NCBI RefSeq assembly: GCF_021354595.1
Contig: NZ_JADWYJ010000001.1
Location: 1,217,446-1,281,445 of the forward strand
Length of the DNA stretch: 64,000 nt
Direction: 5' to 3'
From: Maribellus sp. CM-23
Lineage (GTDB): Bacteria > Bacteroidota > Bacteroidia > Bacteroidales > Prolixibacteraceae
Positions 34,163-43,384 of this stretch are shown here, piece by piece; position 1 is the first letter of the stretch; the number at the start of each line of letters is the position of its first letter. The notes beneath the pieces are model-generated. The model was not told the origin of the DNA. It made no database searches and saw only the letters and a program-made list of their open reading frames with translations. Both the position numbers and the translations under genes were made by a program.

Positions 34163-35191
34163 TTAGAAATTGTCGTTCAGATTGATGGCCACCGAGAACA
34201 GATTGGAGGAGCCTGCCAGGTGAAAACGCGAGATGCCGTAGTCGAGTCTGAAACGTTTAATCTTCAGCCCAAAACCTGCCGAAAACCCTACCGTTGAAGC
34301 TTTGTCGTCGAACTTAAGTTCCTGCCTCCGCTGGTAATTGTAACCGGCCCTCAGGGTAAAATTGGGCGATGGCATAAGTTCCACTCCCAGCACCAGGTGC
34401 CGCATAAACTGCTTGGTGAAACTCTCGTCGCGCTCGTAAATATTTTCAGTGGTAAAATCGGGATCTTCTTCGGGCGTATAAAGTTTCCAGTGGTTTAAAT
34501 TCTGAAGCGTTGCCATCAGCACCACCGGGGCATGCTGCAACTTCTGACTGATACCCGCCTGCAGGTTAAAAGGGATGCTTTCCCGTTTTCCGTTTTCGTA
34601 ATAGGTGGTAAGCTGGGTTCCCATGTTCCGCGCCACCAGCGCAAAAGTGGTATAACCCGATTTGCTGGTAAAATTAAGCCCCACATCGGCAGCGATCCCC
34701 AGCGACTGGTAAGTTTCGAACGACGAAAGAATGGGTTTCACAATCACTCCGTATTTCAGCCGCTTGTATTGATTCGAATAGATCAGGTTCAGTGCATACT
34801 CTGCCGCGTTAAAGGTGGCACCGGTCAGTTCGCCCCCTTCGGTTGCCTCGTCAAACTTTCCGTAGTTGATGTAATGAACCCCCACCGCAAAATTCCCTAT
34901 GCCTTCGTACGACTTTGCAAAAGATGCGTAACCGTAATTTACATCGGCCAGGTAATTTACATAGTTCACCAGCAGCTTGTTGCTCATGTCGGGCGTTAAC
35001 TGCGAAGGGTTGTGATACGGAAGATTCAGGTCGCCCGAATCGGGAACCGCAATCTGGGTGCCGCCCAAGGCAGCGATACGTGCCGAGTTGGTAAGCTCCA
35101 GAAACTGGTACGTATTTTCTCCCCCGATCTGTGCACGACCGGTTAACACCAAAAATCCGAGGAATAAAATGAGGTAAACTTTTCGCTTCAT
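34163..35191 (-). CDS. porQ: PorQ, type IX secretion system outer-membrane protein
   Basis: The 342-residue protein has a signal peptide (to GRAQ) and a PorV-like beta barrel beginning NTYQFLELTNSARIAALGGTQIAVPDSGDLNLPYHNPSQL, the PorQ signature. Alternating strands continue to a C-terminal Phe (VAINLNDNF). PorQ helps attach A-LPS to T9SS cargo. It is the first gene of porQ-cmk-ispH. Confidence 0.93.
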   Translation of the reverse strand: MKRKVYLILFLGFLVLTGRAQIGGENTYQFLELTNSARIAALGGTQIAVPDSGDLNLPYHNPSQLTPDMSNKLLVNYVNYLADVNYGYASFAKSYEGIGNFAVGVHYINYGKFDEATEGGELTGATFNAAEYALNLIYSNQYKRLKYGVIVKPILSSFETYQSLGIAADVGLNFTSKSGYTTFALVARNMGTQLTTYYENGKRESIPFNLQAGISQKLQHAPVVLMATLQNLNHWKLYTPEEDPDFTTENIYERDESFTKQFMRHLVLGVELMPSPNFTLRAGYNYQRRQELKFDDKASTVGFSAGFGLKIKRFRLDYGISRFHLAGSSNLFSVAINLNDNF

Positions 35192-35218
35192 CCGCGATTT
35201 TAATTTTCAGTAAAACGC

Positions 35219-35226
35219 CAAAGGTA
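35219..35226 (-). promoter_or_regulatory. Possible -7 element before porQ
   Basis: TACCTTTG on the minus strand fits TAnnTTTG, 28 nt upstream of the porQ ATG. No TTTG at the ideal spacing (a TTTG lies 25 nt further up). The rest of the 35192-35508 spacer shows no supported gene. Confidence 0.35.
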
Positions 35227-35508
35227 ATTAATTAGTATAATTTGAAACTTTCAAATCGCTGAATTACTTCTTAAACCGAATACAAATTCGACATTTATGC
35301 CTGTTCAGGTCAATGTTTTAGCTGGCAGCAACTTATTGCTTTCCCCTGCCGCTTCTACCTCTCAGCTTGCCACAAGAACCTCTGCTTACCCGAAAGAGAG
35401 CCCGGCTATCCTTTTTTCTCCTGAATCAAAATTCAAAAAATTGGATTCGATATCCGGGAAAAGATCAGTAGCTTTATCCGGGCAATAAACCAATCCCAAT
35501 TAGACCCT

Positions 35509-36381
35509 ATGAAAAAAATTATTATCCTTTCCCTCAGTATTTTCACCTTTGTACTGGCAGCCTATTCACAAGAAAAAATTAATGTAGTTGTTATTGGTGC
35601 TCATCCCGACGATTGCGACATCGACGCAGGAGGAACGGCGCTGAAGTATGCGCAAATGGGACACCGGGTACTGTTTGTTTCCCTGACCAACGGCGATGCC
35701 GGGCACCACGAAAAAGGCGGCGGCGCACTGGCCCGGATCCGGCGCGCTGAAGCACAGGAAGCCGGTAAACGCCTGGGAGTTAGCTATACCGTTCTCGACA
35801 ACCACGATGCGGAGCTGATGCCCACCCTGGAAAACCGCCACCAAATTATTCGTATCATTCGCGAATGGAAAGCGGATGTCGTGATCAGCCACCGCCCCTA
35901 CGACTACCATCCCGATCACCGCAATGCCGCACTTCTGGTTCAGGACGCTGCCTTTTTGGTGGTGGTACCCAACGTTGTTTCTGATGTGCCGGCTTTGAAG
36001 AAAAACCCGGTTTTCCTGTACTCGCACGATAGCTTCCAAAAGCCTTCTCCTTTTAAACCTGACATAGCAGTGGACATTACCGATGTTGTTGAGCAAAAAA
36101 TTTACGGCATGGCAGCCCACGAATCCCAGTTTTTTGAGTGGCTTCCGTGGCTTAACGGTACCTTGGATCAGGTTCCGGCCACCGATGAACAACGCGTTAA
36201 ATGGCTGGCAGGCTTTCGGATCTCCCCCATTGGCGACGAGCTGCGCCAGTCGTTGGTGAAATGGTACGGCGCGGAAAAAGGAGCACAGGTAAAGATTGCT
36301 GAATCGTTTGAAATTTGCGAATTCGGACGTCACCCGTCGGACGATGAAATCAGACGTCTGTTTCCGATGATGGGGAAATAA
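35509..36381 (+). CDS. Exported PIG-L (LmbE-like) family deacetylase
   Basis: The 290-residue protein has a signal peptide (to AAYSQ, about residue 21). The zinc site is AHPDDCDIDAGGTA (catalytic AHPDD) plus HPDHRNAA (third His). PIG-L enzymes remove N-acetyl groups from GlcNAc-containing substrates. Export suggests a role in breaking down sugars or glycoconjugates outside the cytoplasm, in contrast to the cytoplasmic bacillithiol enzymes. No neighbour narrows the substrate. Confidence 0.9.
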   Translation: MKKIIILSLSIFTFVLAAYSQEKINVVVIGAHPDDCDIDAGGTALKYAQMGHRVLFVSLTNGDAGHHEKGGGALARIRRAEAQEAGKRLGVSYTVLDNHDAELMPTLENRHQIIRIIREWKADVVISHRPYDYHPDHRNAALLVQDAAFLVVVPNVVSDVPALKKNPVFLYSHDSFQKPSPFKPDIAVDITDVVEQKIYGMAAHESQFFEWLPWLNGTLDQVPATDEQRVKWLAGFRISPIGDELRQSLVKWYGAEKGAQVKIAESFEICEFGRHPSDDEIRRLFPMMGK

Positions 36382-36389
36382 ACAGGTTT

Positions 36390-36415
36390 CCCGGAAGCTG
36401 TATTTCCGGGCTTTT
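36390..36415 (+). terminator. Terminator after the PIG-L gene
   Basis: CCCGGAA (36390-36396), 7-nt loop, TTCCGGG (36404-36410), then CTTTT. Confidence 0.7.
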
Positions 36416-36426
36416 AGCTATTTATC

Positions 36427-36489
36427 ATGAGCCACAAGTGCAGGATCGACAGACTCAGTCAGGAGATATCCTTCACACTTATGGCTCAT
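36427..36489. repeat. Long imperfect hairpin between convergent genes
   Basis: ATGAGCCACAAGTG (36427-36440) pairs in 13 of 14 positions with CACTTATGGCTCAT (36476-36489). The 35-nt loop includes AGGAT and ATCCT that could extend the stem. No T-run. It sits between the PIG-L terminator and the esterase stop. Confidence 0.5.
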
Positions 36490-36517
36490 TTTATAAGAGT
36501 ATCCTCTAATTACCCAT

Positions 36518-37342
36518 TTATTGCTCCTCAGCAGAAGCCGTCTTTTCTTCATTCAGCTTTTCAAATGTAAAGACCAAACCGTTGTAAACATCCACATAGG
36601 GCACGTGATGTTCATTTTCCAACCGATCAACCTTCCATTTTAAATTCTCGGGAGACTTTTCTTTCAACAAAGTCTCAAAATGAGGCATGGCCTTCAATAC
36701 ATTTTGATAATCATTCCCTCCGTATATCACATACAAGGTTTTATCAAGGCTTTGGGTATTGTTGAAGAAATCAACTGTTTCTTTCAGCACATAACCATCC
36801 CCATAAGCGAGCATCGGACTGCTTAATATGTAGGATTTAAACAACTCCGGCTTTTTCACCAGGACATGGCATGCAAACATGGCGCTATTGGAAAAACCGG
36901 CGAGGATACGAAGCGAATCGGCCCTGTAATTCGACTCAATAAAAGGAATCACTTCCGTACCAATCGATTCCAAAAACTTGTCGGCTTCCCCCGAAGTGGA
37001 TCTTCGGGCAAGTTTAAACGGGAAAACTTCGTTCCAACTGTCTTTGTTGCTGATTCCAACAACGATAAACTCGGGAATTCCATTGCTGCCTTCCACATGC
37101 CAGGCGGCTGACTTTGCCCGAAAATAATTCGACTCCGGAAACAATACATACAGAACGGGATAGTCCTTTTTTGTATCCTGATAGTCCATCGGCAGGCTTA
37201 TGTACAGTTTTCTGCTCTCTCCGTAAAGCTCCGAATCGTACGGGACTATTTGCGTGATTGGAATCTCGTTGTTCAACTGGGCAAACAAGGTGCCCGGAAT
37301 ACTTAAAAGTATTGCCACAAAAAATACCAGTTTGTTTTTCAT
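36518..37342 (-). CDS. Exported alpha/beta-hydrolase, putative esterase family
   Basis: The 274-residue protein has a signal peptide (to TLFAQ). It has the layout of the putative esterase family (PF00756, enterochelin esterase/esterase D-like): KDYPVLYVLFPESNYFRAKSAAWHV, the nucleophile elbow AGFSNSAMFACHVLVKKP (Ser in GFSNS, where the canonical motif is GxSxG) and the histidine in ENEHHVPY. The charge-relay acidic residue would be Asp in YGGNDYQN. Substrate unknown; many Bacteroidota relatives are acetyl- or feruloyl-type carbohydrate esterases. Confidence 0.85.
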   Translation of the reverse strand: MKNKLVFFVAILLSIPGTLFAQLNNEIPITQIVPYDSELYGESRKLYISLPMDYQDTKKDYPVLYVLFPESNYFRAKSAAWHVEGSNGIPEFIVVGISNKDSWNEVFPFKLARRSTSGEADKFLESIGTEVIPFIESNYRADSLRILAGFSNSAMFACHVLVKKPELFKSYILSSPMLAYGDGYVLKETVDFFNNTQSLDKTLYVIYGGNDYQNVLKAMPHFETLLKEKSPENLKWKVDRLENEHHVPYVDVYNGLVFTFEKLNEEKTASAEEQ

Positions 37343-37577
37343 TTCATTAACGGGTTGAGTTAGTTGAGAAATATGTATGGTTTTTTACGTACAATTCCAA
37401 TAAATCTAATGACAGCAAGCCAGCGAGGTATCACAATGAAATATCTGATATTATTTGACCTCATCAAAATGGGGAAATCGCTCCCAAAGGCCCGCTTTTA
37501 TGTTCGGATTCCCACCGGACTTTACCGGCAGGACTTTAACTAAATGATTTTGCTCCCAAAATCATCATCTCATTCAC
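37343..37577. other. Intergenic region with a short inverted repeat
   Basis: ATGATTTTG (37544-37552) pairs perfectly with CAAAATCAT (37557-37565) around CTCC. No gene or clear promoter was identified. Confidence 0.4.
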
Positions 37578-37901
37578 TTAAAACCAGTGCAATTTATAAT
37601 TGAGGTAATTGACAAAAAGCCACAGAGCAAGCACCGCAACAACTAAACTTACTACAAGCATGATGTAACGCCCCCTGTTTTCCCTGATGAGTTGTAAACG
37701 AAGCTTTGCCTTGTATTCCCGGGGGTATTTCTTTTTCTGAAGGTTGTCGAGCTTTCGGTTTTCGAGGTGATAATATTCGGTGGCGCTTCGGTCATTAATA
37801 TTTCCACCACCACCGCCGTCGGTTTTGCTCTTTTTCCCTAAAAACTTCTTGGGCTTCATTGTGGTAATCCAACGTTGCATGCCCATTCCGTGGTATCCCA
37901 T
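37578..37901 (-). CDS. Small membrane protein of unknown function
   Basis: The 107-residue protein has a Gly-rich stretch (DGGGGGNIND, residues 28-37), a strongly basic charged helix (KLDNLQKKKYPREYKAKLRLQLIRENRGR) and one C-terminal membrane segment (YIMLVVSLVVAVLALWLFVNYL). It is probably a tail-anchored inner-membrane protein with a cytoplasmic basic domain. No family recognised. Confidence 0.6.
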   Translation of the reverse strand: MGYHGMGMQRWITTMKPKKFLGKKSKTDGGGGGNINDRSATEYYHLENRKLDNLQKKKYPREYKAKLRLQLIRENRGRYIMLVVSLVVAVLALWLFVNYLNYKLHWF

Positions 37902-38028
37902 TATTCGCAGTATTTGAAAGATGCTTAAAGTTAGCTATTTTTCGTTACCTCCTCCGGCATCTGAATATACTGTAAAGCAGGTTTTCAGGCTTGTTTCCCG
38001 CTTTCAGTTTAAGGTGAAAAAGGGTTTG

Positions 38029-38523
38029 TTATTTCTGAAAAACAAACAATCCCTCATCGCCGCGTACTGAACCATCGCCATCCATATCAAGCCGCAAGGT
38101 TAACTCGCCCGGCACAAAAAACCAGACTCCGACAAAAACGGGATGAATTGATAAATGGGCGAAAACATCCGCTCCAAAGCTACTGTCGCTCTCGCGGATG
38201 TTCAGCACTATTTCATTCTCACTAAATACGGCCAGCTTTTTTATTTGGGCTTCCAGGGTGTTGTCGACAACGGCTAGCGTTCCGCTGAATTTCTTGCTCA
38301 AAACATAGGCATCGCCCGACTGTACCGAAATTTCCGAATTGAATGCCAGCGCTTCAAGGATCAGAACCTGCTTCAAATTGGCATCCAGTTCCTCGTCATG
38401 CCAGGTTCTTTCCCAGGTTCCAACATAGTTCGGAACTGCTTCTTCATTTTCTGATTTAGAGCATGACTCTGCGATAAAAAACATCAGCAAAAAAAGAGTC
38501 AAAATTCGGACATTTAATTTCAT
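38029..38523 (-). CDS. Exported lipoprotein of unknown function
   Basis: The frame stays open to 39057 but overlaps the YkgJ gene; the ATG at 38523 gives a clean lipoprotein signal (MKLNVRILTLFLLMFFIAESCSKSENEE, lipid Cys21) and a 164-residue protein. The mature part is beta-rich (YVGTWERTWHDEELDANLKQVLILEALAF, FSGTLAVVDNTLEAQIKK) and ends with a calcium-loop-like DMDGDGSVRGDEG, similar to an EF-hand loop. The function is not known. Confidence 0.75.
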   Translation of the reverse strand: MKLNVRILTLFLLMFFIAESCSKSENEEAVPNYVGTWERTWHDEELDANLKQVLILEALAFNSEISVQSGDAYVLSKKFSGTLAVVDNTLEAQIKKLAVFSENEIVLNIRESDSSFGADVFAHLSIHPVFVGVWFFVPGELTLRLDMDGDGSVRGDEGLFVFQK

Positions 38524-38714
38524 CGGTTTGTGATTATCTATTTTGATGGTTATTCGTTCGAGTTGGCAAACGGAAGAGAAACAAGATTTATTCTTTAATA
38601 CAGGGTTTAAAATAATATTTAATTCCACATCCCGCATTCGTTTGATTGAAAATAATTTTCCCGGGCAAACGAGCTTATTGAAAACGTGAAAGCAGGCACA
38701 CAGATCAAAACAAT

Positions 38715-39218
38715 CTAGCGCTGTTCCAGCTTTAACTCCTCTATGATTTCGTACACCACCGGGCATGTTTCGCAGTTCAGGTGCGACAGTTGCAGAATCT
38801 GGTAAAACCGCTTCCGGTCGGTGTGCGGGTATTCGCGGCAGGCACGCGGACGGCTCTCGTACACCATGCAGTAATTGTCGGGCATAAGAAACGGGCAGGG
38901 GTGGTCGCGAAACACCATGTCGCCATCTTCGTCCACCCGGATGTACTGCTCCATAAAATCCGAAGCTTTCATTTTCAGGTGCTTTGCCAGACGTTCCACA
39001 TCCTTGTCGATCAGCCGCGGCCCAATGGTTTTGCAGCAGTTGGCACAATCGAGGCAACTAAACTGTGCAAAAGCATCGATGTGCAGCCCCTGTACAAAAT
39101 CATCCAGGTCTTTGGGCTTTTTCTTTTTGAGCTTTTTCAGAAATGCCGCCGTTTCTCCCCGCGTTTTGTCGGTGAGGAGCTTTAGTTCTTCCGGCGTTTT
39201 ATACGCTATTCTTTTCAT
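38715..39218 (-). CDS. YkgJ-family cysteine-cluster protein
   Basis: The 167-residue protein has the YkgJ (UPF0153, PF03692) cysteine pattern: FSCLDCANCCKTIGPRL, HPCPFLMPDNYCMVYESRPRACREYPH and NCETCP. The family probably binds a metal or Fe-S cluster; its role is unknown. An N-terminal basic helix (KKLKKKKPKDL) precedes it. It is followed in map order by the DMT transporter gene, 38 nt apart, both on the minus strand. Confidence 0.9.
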   Translation of the reverse strand: MKRIAYKTPEELKLLTDKTRGETAAFLKKLKKKKPKDLDDFVQGLHIDAFAQFSCLDCANCCKTIGPRLIDKDVERLAKHLKMKASDFMEQYIRVDEDGDMVFRDHPCPFLMPDNYCMVYESRPRACREYPHTDRKRFYQILQLSHLNCETCPVVYEIIEELKLEQR

Positions 39219-39256
39219 CTGTTTTCTGATTACTGCGACTGAAAACCGGCCACTGT

Positions 39257-40192
39257 CTATCCTTTTCGCTGCGTGGTAATTTCAATCGGTTCCAATTCGG
39301 TGCTTCGTTTTCGCTTTCTTTTAATTTGAGCCAGGAAAAGACCGCTCACCACAATCACAATTCCGATCACCTGCTGCACGCCCAAACTGTCTTTCAGAAT
39401 AAAAAACGAAAGGATGGCCACAAACACCGGGATAAGGTTGATAAAGGTATTGGAACGGTTCACGCCCAAATGCCGGATGCTTTGCGTAAAGAAAACAAAG
39501 GCCAGGGTAGATGCAAAAACCGCTAAAAAGATGATGGCGCGAAATGCCTCTTCGTGAAATGGCTGATGCATAAAATCCTTTACTTCGAGCGAAAGCCAAA
39601 CGGGCAGAAAAAACACCACTCCAATCACATTCTGGTAGGCCAAAATGGTTAAAGTGTTGTACTTGCCCACCAGTTTACGCAGCACAATGGAATAAGAAAT
39701 AGCCGCAAAAACCGCCATAAATTCCAAACCTACACCCAAGGGCGATGCATCGAACTGAAAAGCACCGTTTAACACCACCAGTCCTACACCCAAAAACGAA
39801 AAGAGCAAACCTAGGGCATTCATCCACCTGATTTTCTCACGAAAAAAGAACCAGGCTGCCACAGGTGAAAACAGCGGGATGGTGGCCACAATTACCGCCG
39901 CCACAGTGGAAGAAATATAAATAAGCCCATAGCTTTCGCCGATAAAATACAGGAAGGGCTCAAAAAAAGCCATCAAAATAAACAGCCAGATATCCTTTTT
40001 TTCGGGCTTTTGCAGGCGTTTCATAAAAAGCGCAATGGCTGTAATCAACACAGCCGAGATGGCCAACCTGAAAATAACCACAGTAATGGGGCCGTATCCC
40101 TGGTAAGCAATTTTGAACCAGATAAATGAGAAACTCCAGAAAAAAGCAGCTCCCAAGGCCGAGGCATATGCCAGAAAATCCTTGTTCTTCAT
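39257..40192 (-). CDS. EamA/DMT-family inner-membrane transporter
   Basis: The 311-residue protein has ten predicted membrane helices in two EamA repeats (first from YASALGAAFFWSFSFIWFK, second from VGLEFMAVFAAISYSIVLRKLVG). The C-terminal tail is basic (KRKRKRS). The family exports amino acids or other small metabolites; the substrate cannot be predicted. It starts minus-strand transcription towards the YkgJ gene. Confidence 0.9.
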   Translation of the reverse strand: MKNKDFLAYASALGAAFFWSFSFIWFKIAYQGYGPITVVIFRLAISAVLITAIALFMKRLQKPEKKDIWLFILMAFFEPFLYFIGESYGLIYISSTVAAVIVATIPLFSPVAAWFFFREKIRWMNALGLLFSFLGVGLVVLNGAFQFDASPLGVGLEFMAVFAAISYSIVLRKLVGKYNTLTILAYQNVIGVVFFLPVWLSLEVKDFMHQPFHEEAFRAIIFLAVFASTLAFVFFTQSIRHLGVNRSNTFINLIPVFVAILSFFILKDSLGVQQVIGIVIVVSGLFLAQIKRKRKRSTELEPIEITTQRKG

Positions 40193-40315
40193 TCCTTGAA
40201 TTTGAAGCGTCGAAATTAGTGATTAAACTGTGAACATGGTTTTCAATTTAAATAAAAGCCACATCTTTGTGATACACAAGTAAAATCTTGTAAGATTACC
40301 TAATACCAATTAATT

Positions 40316-41230
40316 ATGCATTCGAAAAGAATCACTTTTAAATTTTACATGCTGCTGATTGTATTGGCAGGAATGTCCTTAACTTTTTCAGCCTGTCAAT
40401 CGACCGGCAAAAAATCTACCGAAGAGCAAAAATCAGCCAAAGCTGAAAAGTTCATAGGACTTCAGTTGTGGTCGGTTCGCGACGACATGGGCAAAGATGC
40501 TACGGCAACGCTCAAGGCCGTTGGCGAAATGGGCTACAAGTTTGTGGAAAGTGCCGGTTACGGCGACGGAAAAATGTACGGCATGGAACCCGAAGCATTC
40601 AAAAACCTGTGTGAAAGCAACGGTTTGAAATACCTGGGAGCACACACCGGACAAGATGTTCCGACTGAAGAAAAATGGGCCGAAACCATGGCCTGGTGGG
40701 ATACCTGCATTGCAGCGCACAAAGCCGCCGGCGTAAAATGGATCGTTCAGCCCTGGATGGGATCTACCGGCTACGAAAGCCTGGAAGGACTAAAAAAATA
40801 CTGCGAGTACTTTAACGCGGTAGGTGAAAAATGCAATGCTGCCGGCATTCGTTTTGGCTACCACAACCACGACAAGGAATTTAGCACCGAACTGGAAGGC
40901 AAACCGGTTTACGACTGGATGCTGGAGCTTACCGATCCCGCAAAAGTAATGTTCCAACTCGATTTGTACTGGATTGTTGAAGGAGGTAAAAACGCATTGG
41001 ATTATTTCGACAAATACCCAGGCCGTTTTGAACTGTGGCACATAAAAGATGAAAAAGAATTAGGAGCCAGCGGCAAAATGGATTTCGCCTCTGTTTTTGC
41101 ACAGCGCGAAAAAGCAGGTTGCCAATACGGAGTGGTGGAAGTGGAACGCTACGATTTCGAGCCACTTGAAAGCTGCAAAAAAAGTATCGAATACCTGAAA
41201 GCCCAGGATTACATCGATTTATACGAATAA
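40316..41230 (+). CDS. Exported sugar-phosphate isomerase/epimerase-like lipoprotein (xylose isomerase-like TIM barrel)
   Basis: The 304-residue protein has a lipoprotein signal (TFSACQSTGK, lipid Cys27). The mature domain is AP_endonuc_2-type: IGLQLWSVRDDMGKDATATLKAVGEMGYKFVE, YLGAHTGQDV, GYHNHDKEF (metal His), MFQLDLYWIVEGG (metal Asp) and ELWHIKDEKE. These fit metal-dependent sugar isomerases/epimerases. Members of this exported group occur with Gfo/Idh oxidoreductases in Bacteroidota sugar pathways; one of those lies 6 kb away but not in the same operon. Confidence 0.9.
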   Translation: MHSKRITFKFYMLLIVLAGMSLTFSACQSTGKKSTEEQKSAKAEKFIGLQLWSVRDDMGKDATATLKAVGEMGYKFVESAGYGDGKMYGMEPEAFKNLCESNGLKYLGAHTGQDVPTEEKWAETMAWWDTCIAAHKAAGVKWIVQPWMGSTGYESLEGLKKYCEYFNAVGEKCNAAGIRFGYHNHDKEFSTELEGKPVYDWMLELTDPAKVMFQLDLYWIVEGGKNALDYFDKYPGRFELWHIKDEKELGASGKMDFASVFAQREKAGCQYGVVEVERYDFEPLESCKKSIEYLKAQDYIDLYE

Positions 41231-41237
41231 AAAAAGA

Positions 41238-41268
41238 AAAGCCGGAACCATTCATTCCGGCTTTTTTT
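41238..41268 (+). terminator. Strong terminator between convergent genes
   Basis: AAAGCCGGAA (41238-41247), loop CCATTCA, TTCCGGCTTT (41255-41264), followed by further T residues. A-runs on the other side would let it work in both directions. Confidence 0.88.
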
Positions 41269-41274
41269 ACCCCT

Positions 41275-41925
41275 TTAATTCAGCTTACCGAATTTAAAGG
41301 TCATCCCAAAATTGAAACCATCCAGCACATCTGCTTCTGTTTGATAAATCTCTATATCCGACGTAAATCGGTAGCTGGCGTAGGCCGCCGCCCTGAACCA
41401 GCGGGTAAGGTTAAACTCCAACTCTACCGAAGGCTCCAGCACAAAAAACACATCGTTGTCCACTTCGTGTCCCGGGTGGTAGCGATCCATGTCCCAATCC
41501 CATCCCCAGCGATCGTTTTCAAGTAAGGCAACACCTCCCATCCCAATCAAAAGCGGAAACGAAAGATGAACGGCTTTGCGTCCACCCAAGATGGGCTCTA
41601 CAATCAAACCTCCGTAGCCACCTGCCAGCATAAAACGGCGGTCGGGGCTATCGTAAATGTTGTTATGATAATCGAGGTTATTCACAAAACCGTAGCCTCC
41701 CAGCCCAATGGCCAGCGTCTGGTCGAAAACAAACATTCCGCGTGCTCCCGTAATCAGGGCATCACGCCCGTCGATTTCTGAATATCCCATCGAAAAAGCT
41801 CCGTACCAGCCATTGTTTGGCTGTTTGGAGAAAAGTGTCTGAACCTGGTCGTCCCGGTATTCTTCCTGTGCTTTGGCATAGATCGCCCCAAGCACCAATA
41901 CTAAAATAATGCTTAATTGTTTCAT
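41275..41925 (-). CDS. Outer-membrane beta-barrel protein
   Basis: The start at 41925 gives a normal signal peptide (MKQLSIILVLVLGAIYAKAQ); the longer frame adds 18 residues before it. The mature protein is alternating beta strands with aromatic girdles (GWYGAFSMGYSEIDGRDALITGARGMFVFDQTLAIGLGGYGFV) and ends in FNFGMTFKFGKLN. It is probably a small outer-membrane barrel. It is the last gene of the run that begins with the ECF sigma factor. Confidence 0.75.
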   Translation of the reverse strand: MKQLSIILVLVLGAIYAKAQEEYRDDQVQTLFSKQPNNGWYGAFSMGYSEIDGRDALITGARGMFVFDQTLAIGLGGYGFVNNLDYHNNIYDSPDRRFMLAGGYGGLIVEPILGGRKAVHLSFPLLIGMGGVALLENDRWGWDWDMDRYHPGHEVDNDVFFVLEPSVELEFNLTRWFRAAAYASYRFTSDIEIYQTEADVLDGFNFGMTFKFGKLN

Positions 41926-42023
41926 GGTATTAAAATTGAATGAGTTTAAAAGAGTCAGATAGAACCGGCTTGCATTCAAATGCCGGCATCGGACTCGTCT
42001 ACTTTCTGAATATGTTTAATTGT

Positions 42024-42515
42024 TTAAAAATGATATTTCACTGTAAAGCCAATGTCGAACAATTCAATATTGAACATCTGGCTACCGAATAAGTCGAAAT
42101 AAGGCTTTGCTTCGAGCCCCATCGAAATGGGAACTTCGTAAAAAATGTACTCCAGTCCCACCAAGCCGTCGAGCCCGGCCAAAAAGGCAGTGCGGGTCTT
42201 GTACCATTCGGCATTGTAGCCGGTGTAACGTTTTTGCCACTGTTCGTACCCCACATGAAAACCGGCGCCGTAAAAGAAAATCAGCTGATCGGTTTGGCGG
42301 AACAAGTCGAACTGGTGAAACTCTTTCATGGCATGCAACTGAACTCCTTCGTCGCGGGTTCCCAACAAAAACTTGTACGAATTGGCATCGTTGGCATAAA
42401 CGCGGTACTCAAACCCCGATGTTAACCCGGCTCTGATACCCACCGCCTGGTTAAAAGTTTGCGCAAAAGCAAACAGGGGAAACAAAGCCAGTAATAGTAG
42501 TAGTCCTTTCTTCAT
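42024..42515 (-). CDS. Small exported outer-membrane-type protein
   Basis: The start at 42515 gives a signal peptide (MKKGLLLLLALFPLFAFAQ) and 163 residues. Strands include AVGIRAGLTSGFEYRVYAND and GLVGLEYIFYEVPISMGLEAKPYFDLFG, ending in Phe (DIGFTVKYHF), the usual end of an outer-membrane barrel. It follows the DUF2807 gene after 4 nt, so the two are co-transcribed. Confidence 0.75.
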   Translation of the reverse strand: MKKGLLLLLALFPLFAFAQTFNQAVGIRAGLTSGFEYRVYANDANSYKFLLGTRDEGVQLHAMKEFHQFDLFRQTDQLIFFYGAGFHVGYEQWQKRYTGYNAEWYKTRTAFLAGLDGLVGLEYIFYEVPISMGLEAKPYFDLFGSQMFNIELFDIGFTVKYHF

Positions 42516-42519
42516 AACC

Positions 42520-43239
42520 TTAGTTTTGATGATAAACATTGCCTGATCCTGAAATATGGGTTCGGATCGAAGGATTTCCGTAGTAAAAAACATTGCCACT
42601 TCCCGAAATCCGGCTATCGAGATCCTCGCCGACGGTAAGCCACATATCGCCCGAACCGCTGGTTAGAGTGGTACACTCGGTAATTTCAAAGTCTGAGCCG
42701 CTGATCCTTCCCGAGCCACTGATGATAATATCCGCCTCATTGGCAAAACCTGCAAGATCGATCCGTCCTGAACCTGAAAGAAGAATTTTGGCTTTCTGGG
42801 TAGCAAAAGAGCCTTCGATCCTCCCCGATCCCGATAAAATCATTTCCACGTAATCATCCTGAAAATGATCGAACTCAATAAGGCCGGAGCCACCCTGGCA
42901 TATCCCGTTCAGGCGCGGCATGGTAATAAAAACTTCCATGGGAACAATGGTACGAACAGTGTGCACCTTGTCCATTTCAATGTTTAGTTTTCCGTCCGAA
43001 ACCCAGGTATCGATGTGCTGCAACAGGTTTGCATCGGCACTAACCACCACGCTGTATTCTTCCCCGCTGGAAATATGAACCAAGAACGATCCGTACGAAT
43101 TAACCTTCGAGAAGGCAGACACTGTGCGGGATTCACTTGCCTGAATGCCGTTCCCGCTTATGTCTAAATCGTTGATGCAGCTCACGGCGCTTACCAGTAA
43201 AAATACCACACCAAGGGTAAAAAAAGTAATTGTTTTCAT
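42520..43239 (-). CDS. DUF2807 (GIN-domain) lipoprotein, putative adhesin head
   Basis: The 239-residue protein has a lipoprotein signal (LVSAVSCINDLDISGNG, Cys21). The C-terminal two thirds form a right-handed beta-helix with recurrent SGSGR/SGSGN turns (about residues 135, 154, 173, 195, 212, 229), the hallmark of DUF2807. These proteins are exported to the cell surface or periplasm; their role is not known. It belongs to the sigma/anti-sigma locus. Confidence 0.88.
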   Translation of the reverse strand: MKTITFFTLGVVFLLVSAVSCINDLDISGNGIQASESRTVSAFSKVNSYGSFLVHISSGEEYSVVVSADANLLQHIDTWVSDGKLNIEMDKVHTVRTIVPMEVFITMPRLNGICQGGSGLIEFDHFQDDYVEMILSGSGRIEGSFATQKAKILLSGSGRIDLAGFANEADIIISGSGRISGSDFEITECTTLTSGSGDMWLTVGEDLDSRISGSGNVFYYGNPSIRTHISGSGNVYHQN

Positions 43240-43384
43240 GACTTTTTGCTTTCTGTTAATGGAAAAATTGTTTGCTTTCTGTTTGTTAATCCGGAGATTA
43301 ATCCTGTATGTTTTCTGTTTCTGTATTCTTAATGACAGCGTAATTTTGGAAGGGTTGCAAACTCCGACAAAAAAATCAAAAAAA

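Noticed and set aside
35297..35488. 63-codon frame before the PIG-L gene
   Set aside because: Low-complexity Ser/Ala/Leu composition, no homologue known to me, no promoter, and it lies in an ordinary spacer.
38524..39057. N-terminal extension of the lipoprotein at 38029-38523
   Set aside because: The extension lies inside the YkgJ gene in another frame; the lipoprotein signal begins exactly at the ATG at 38523.
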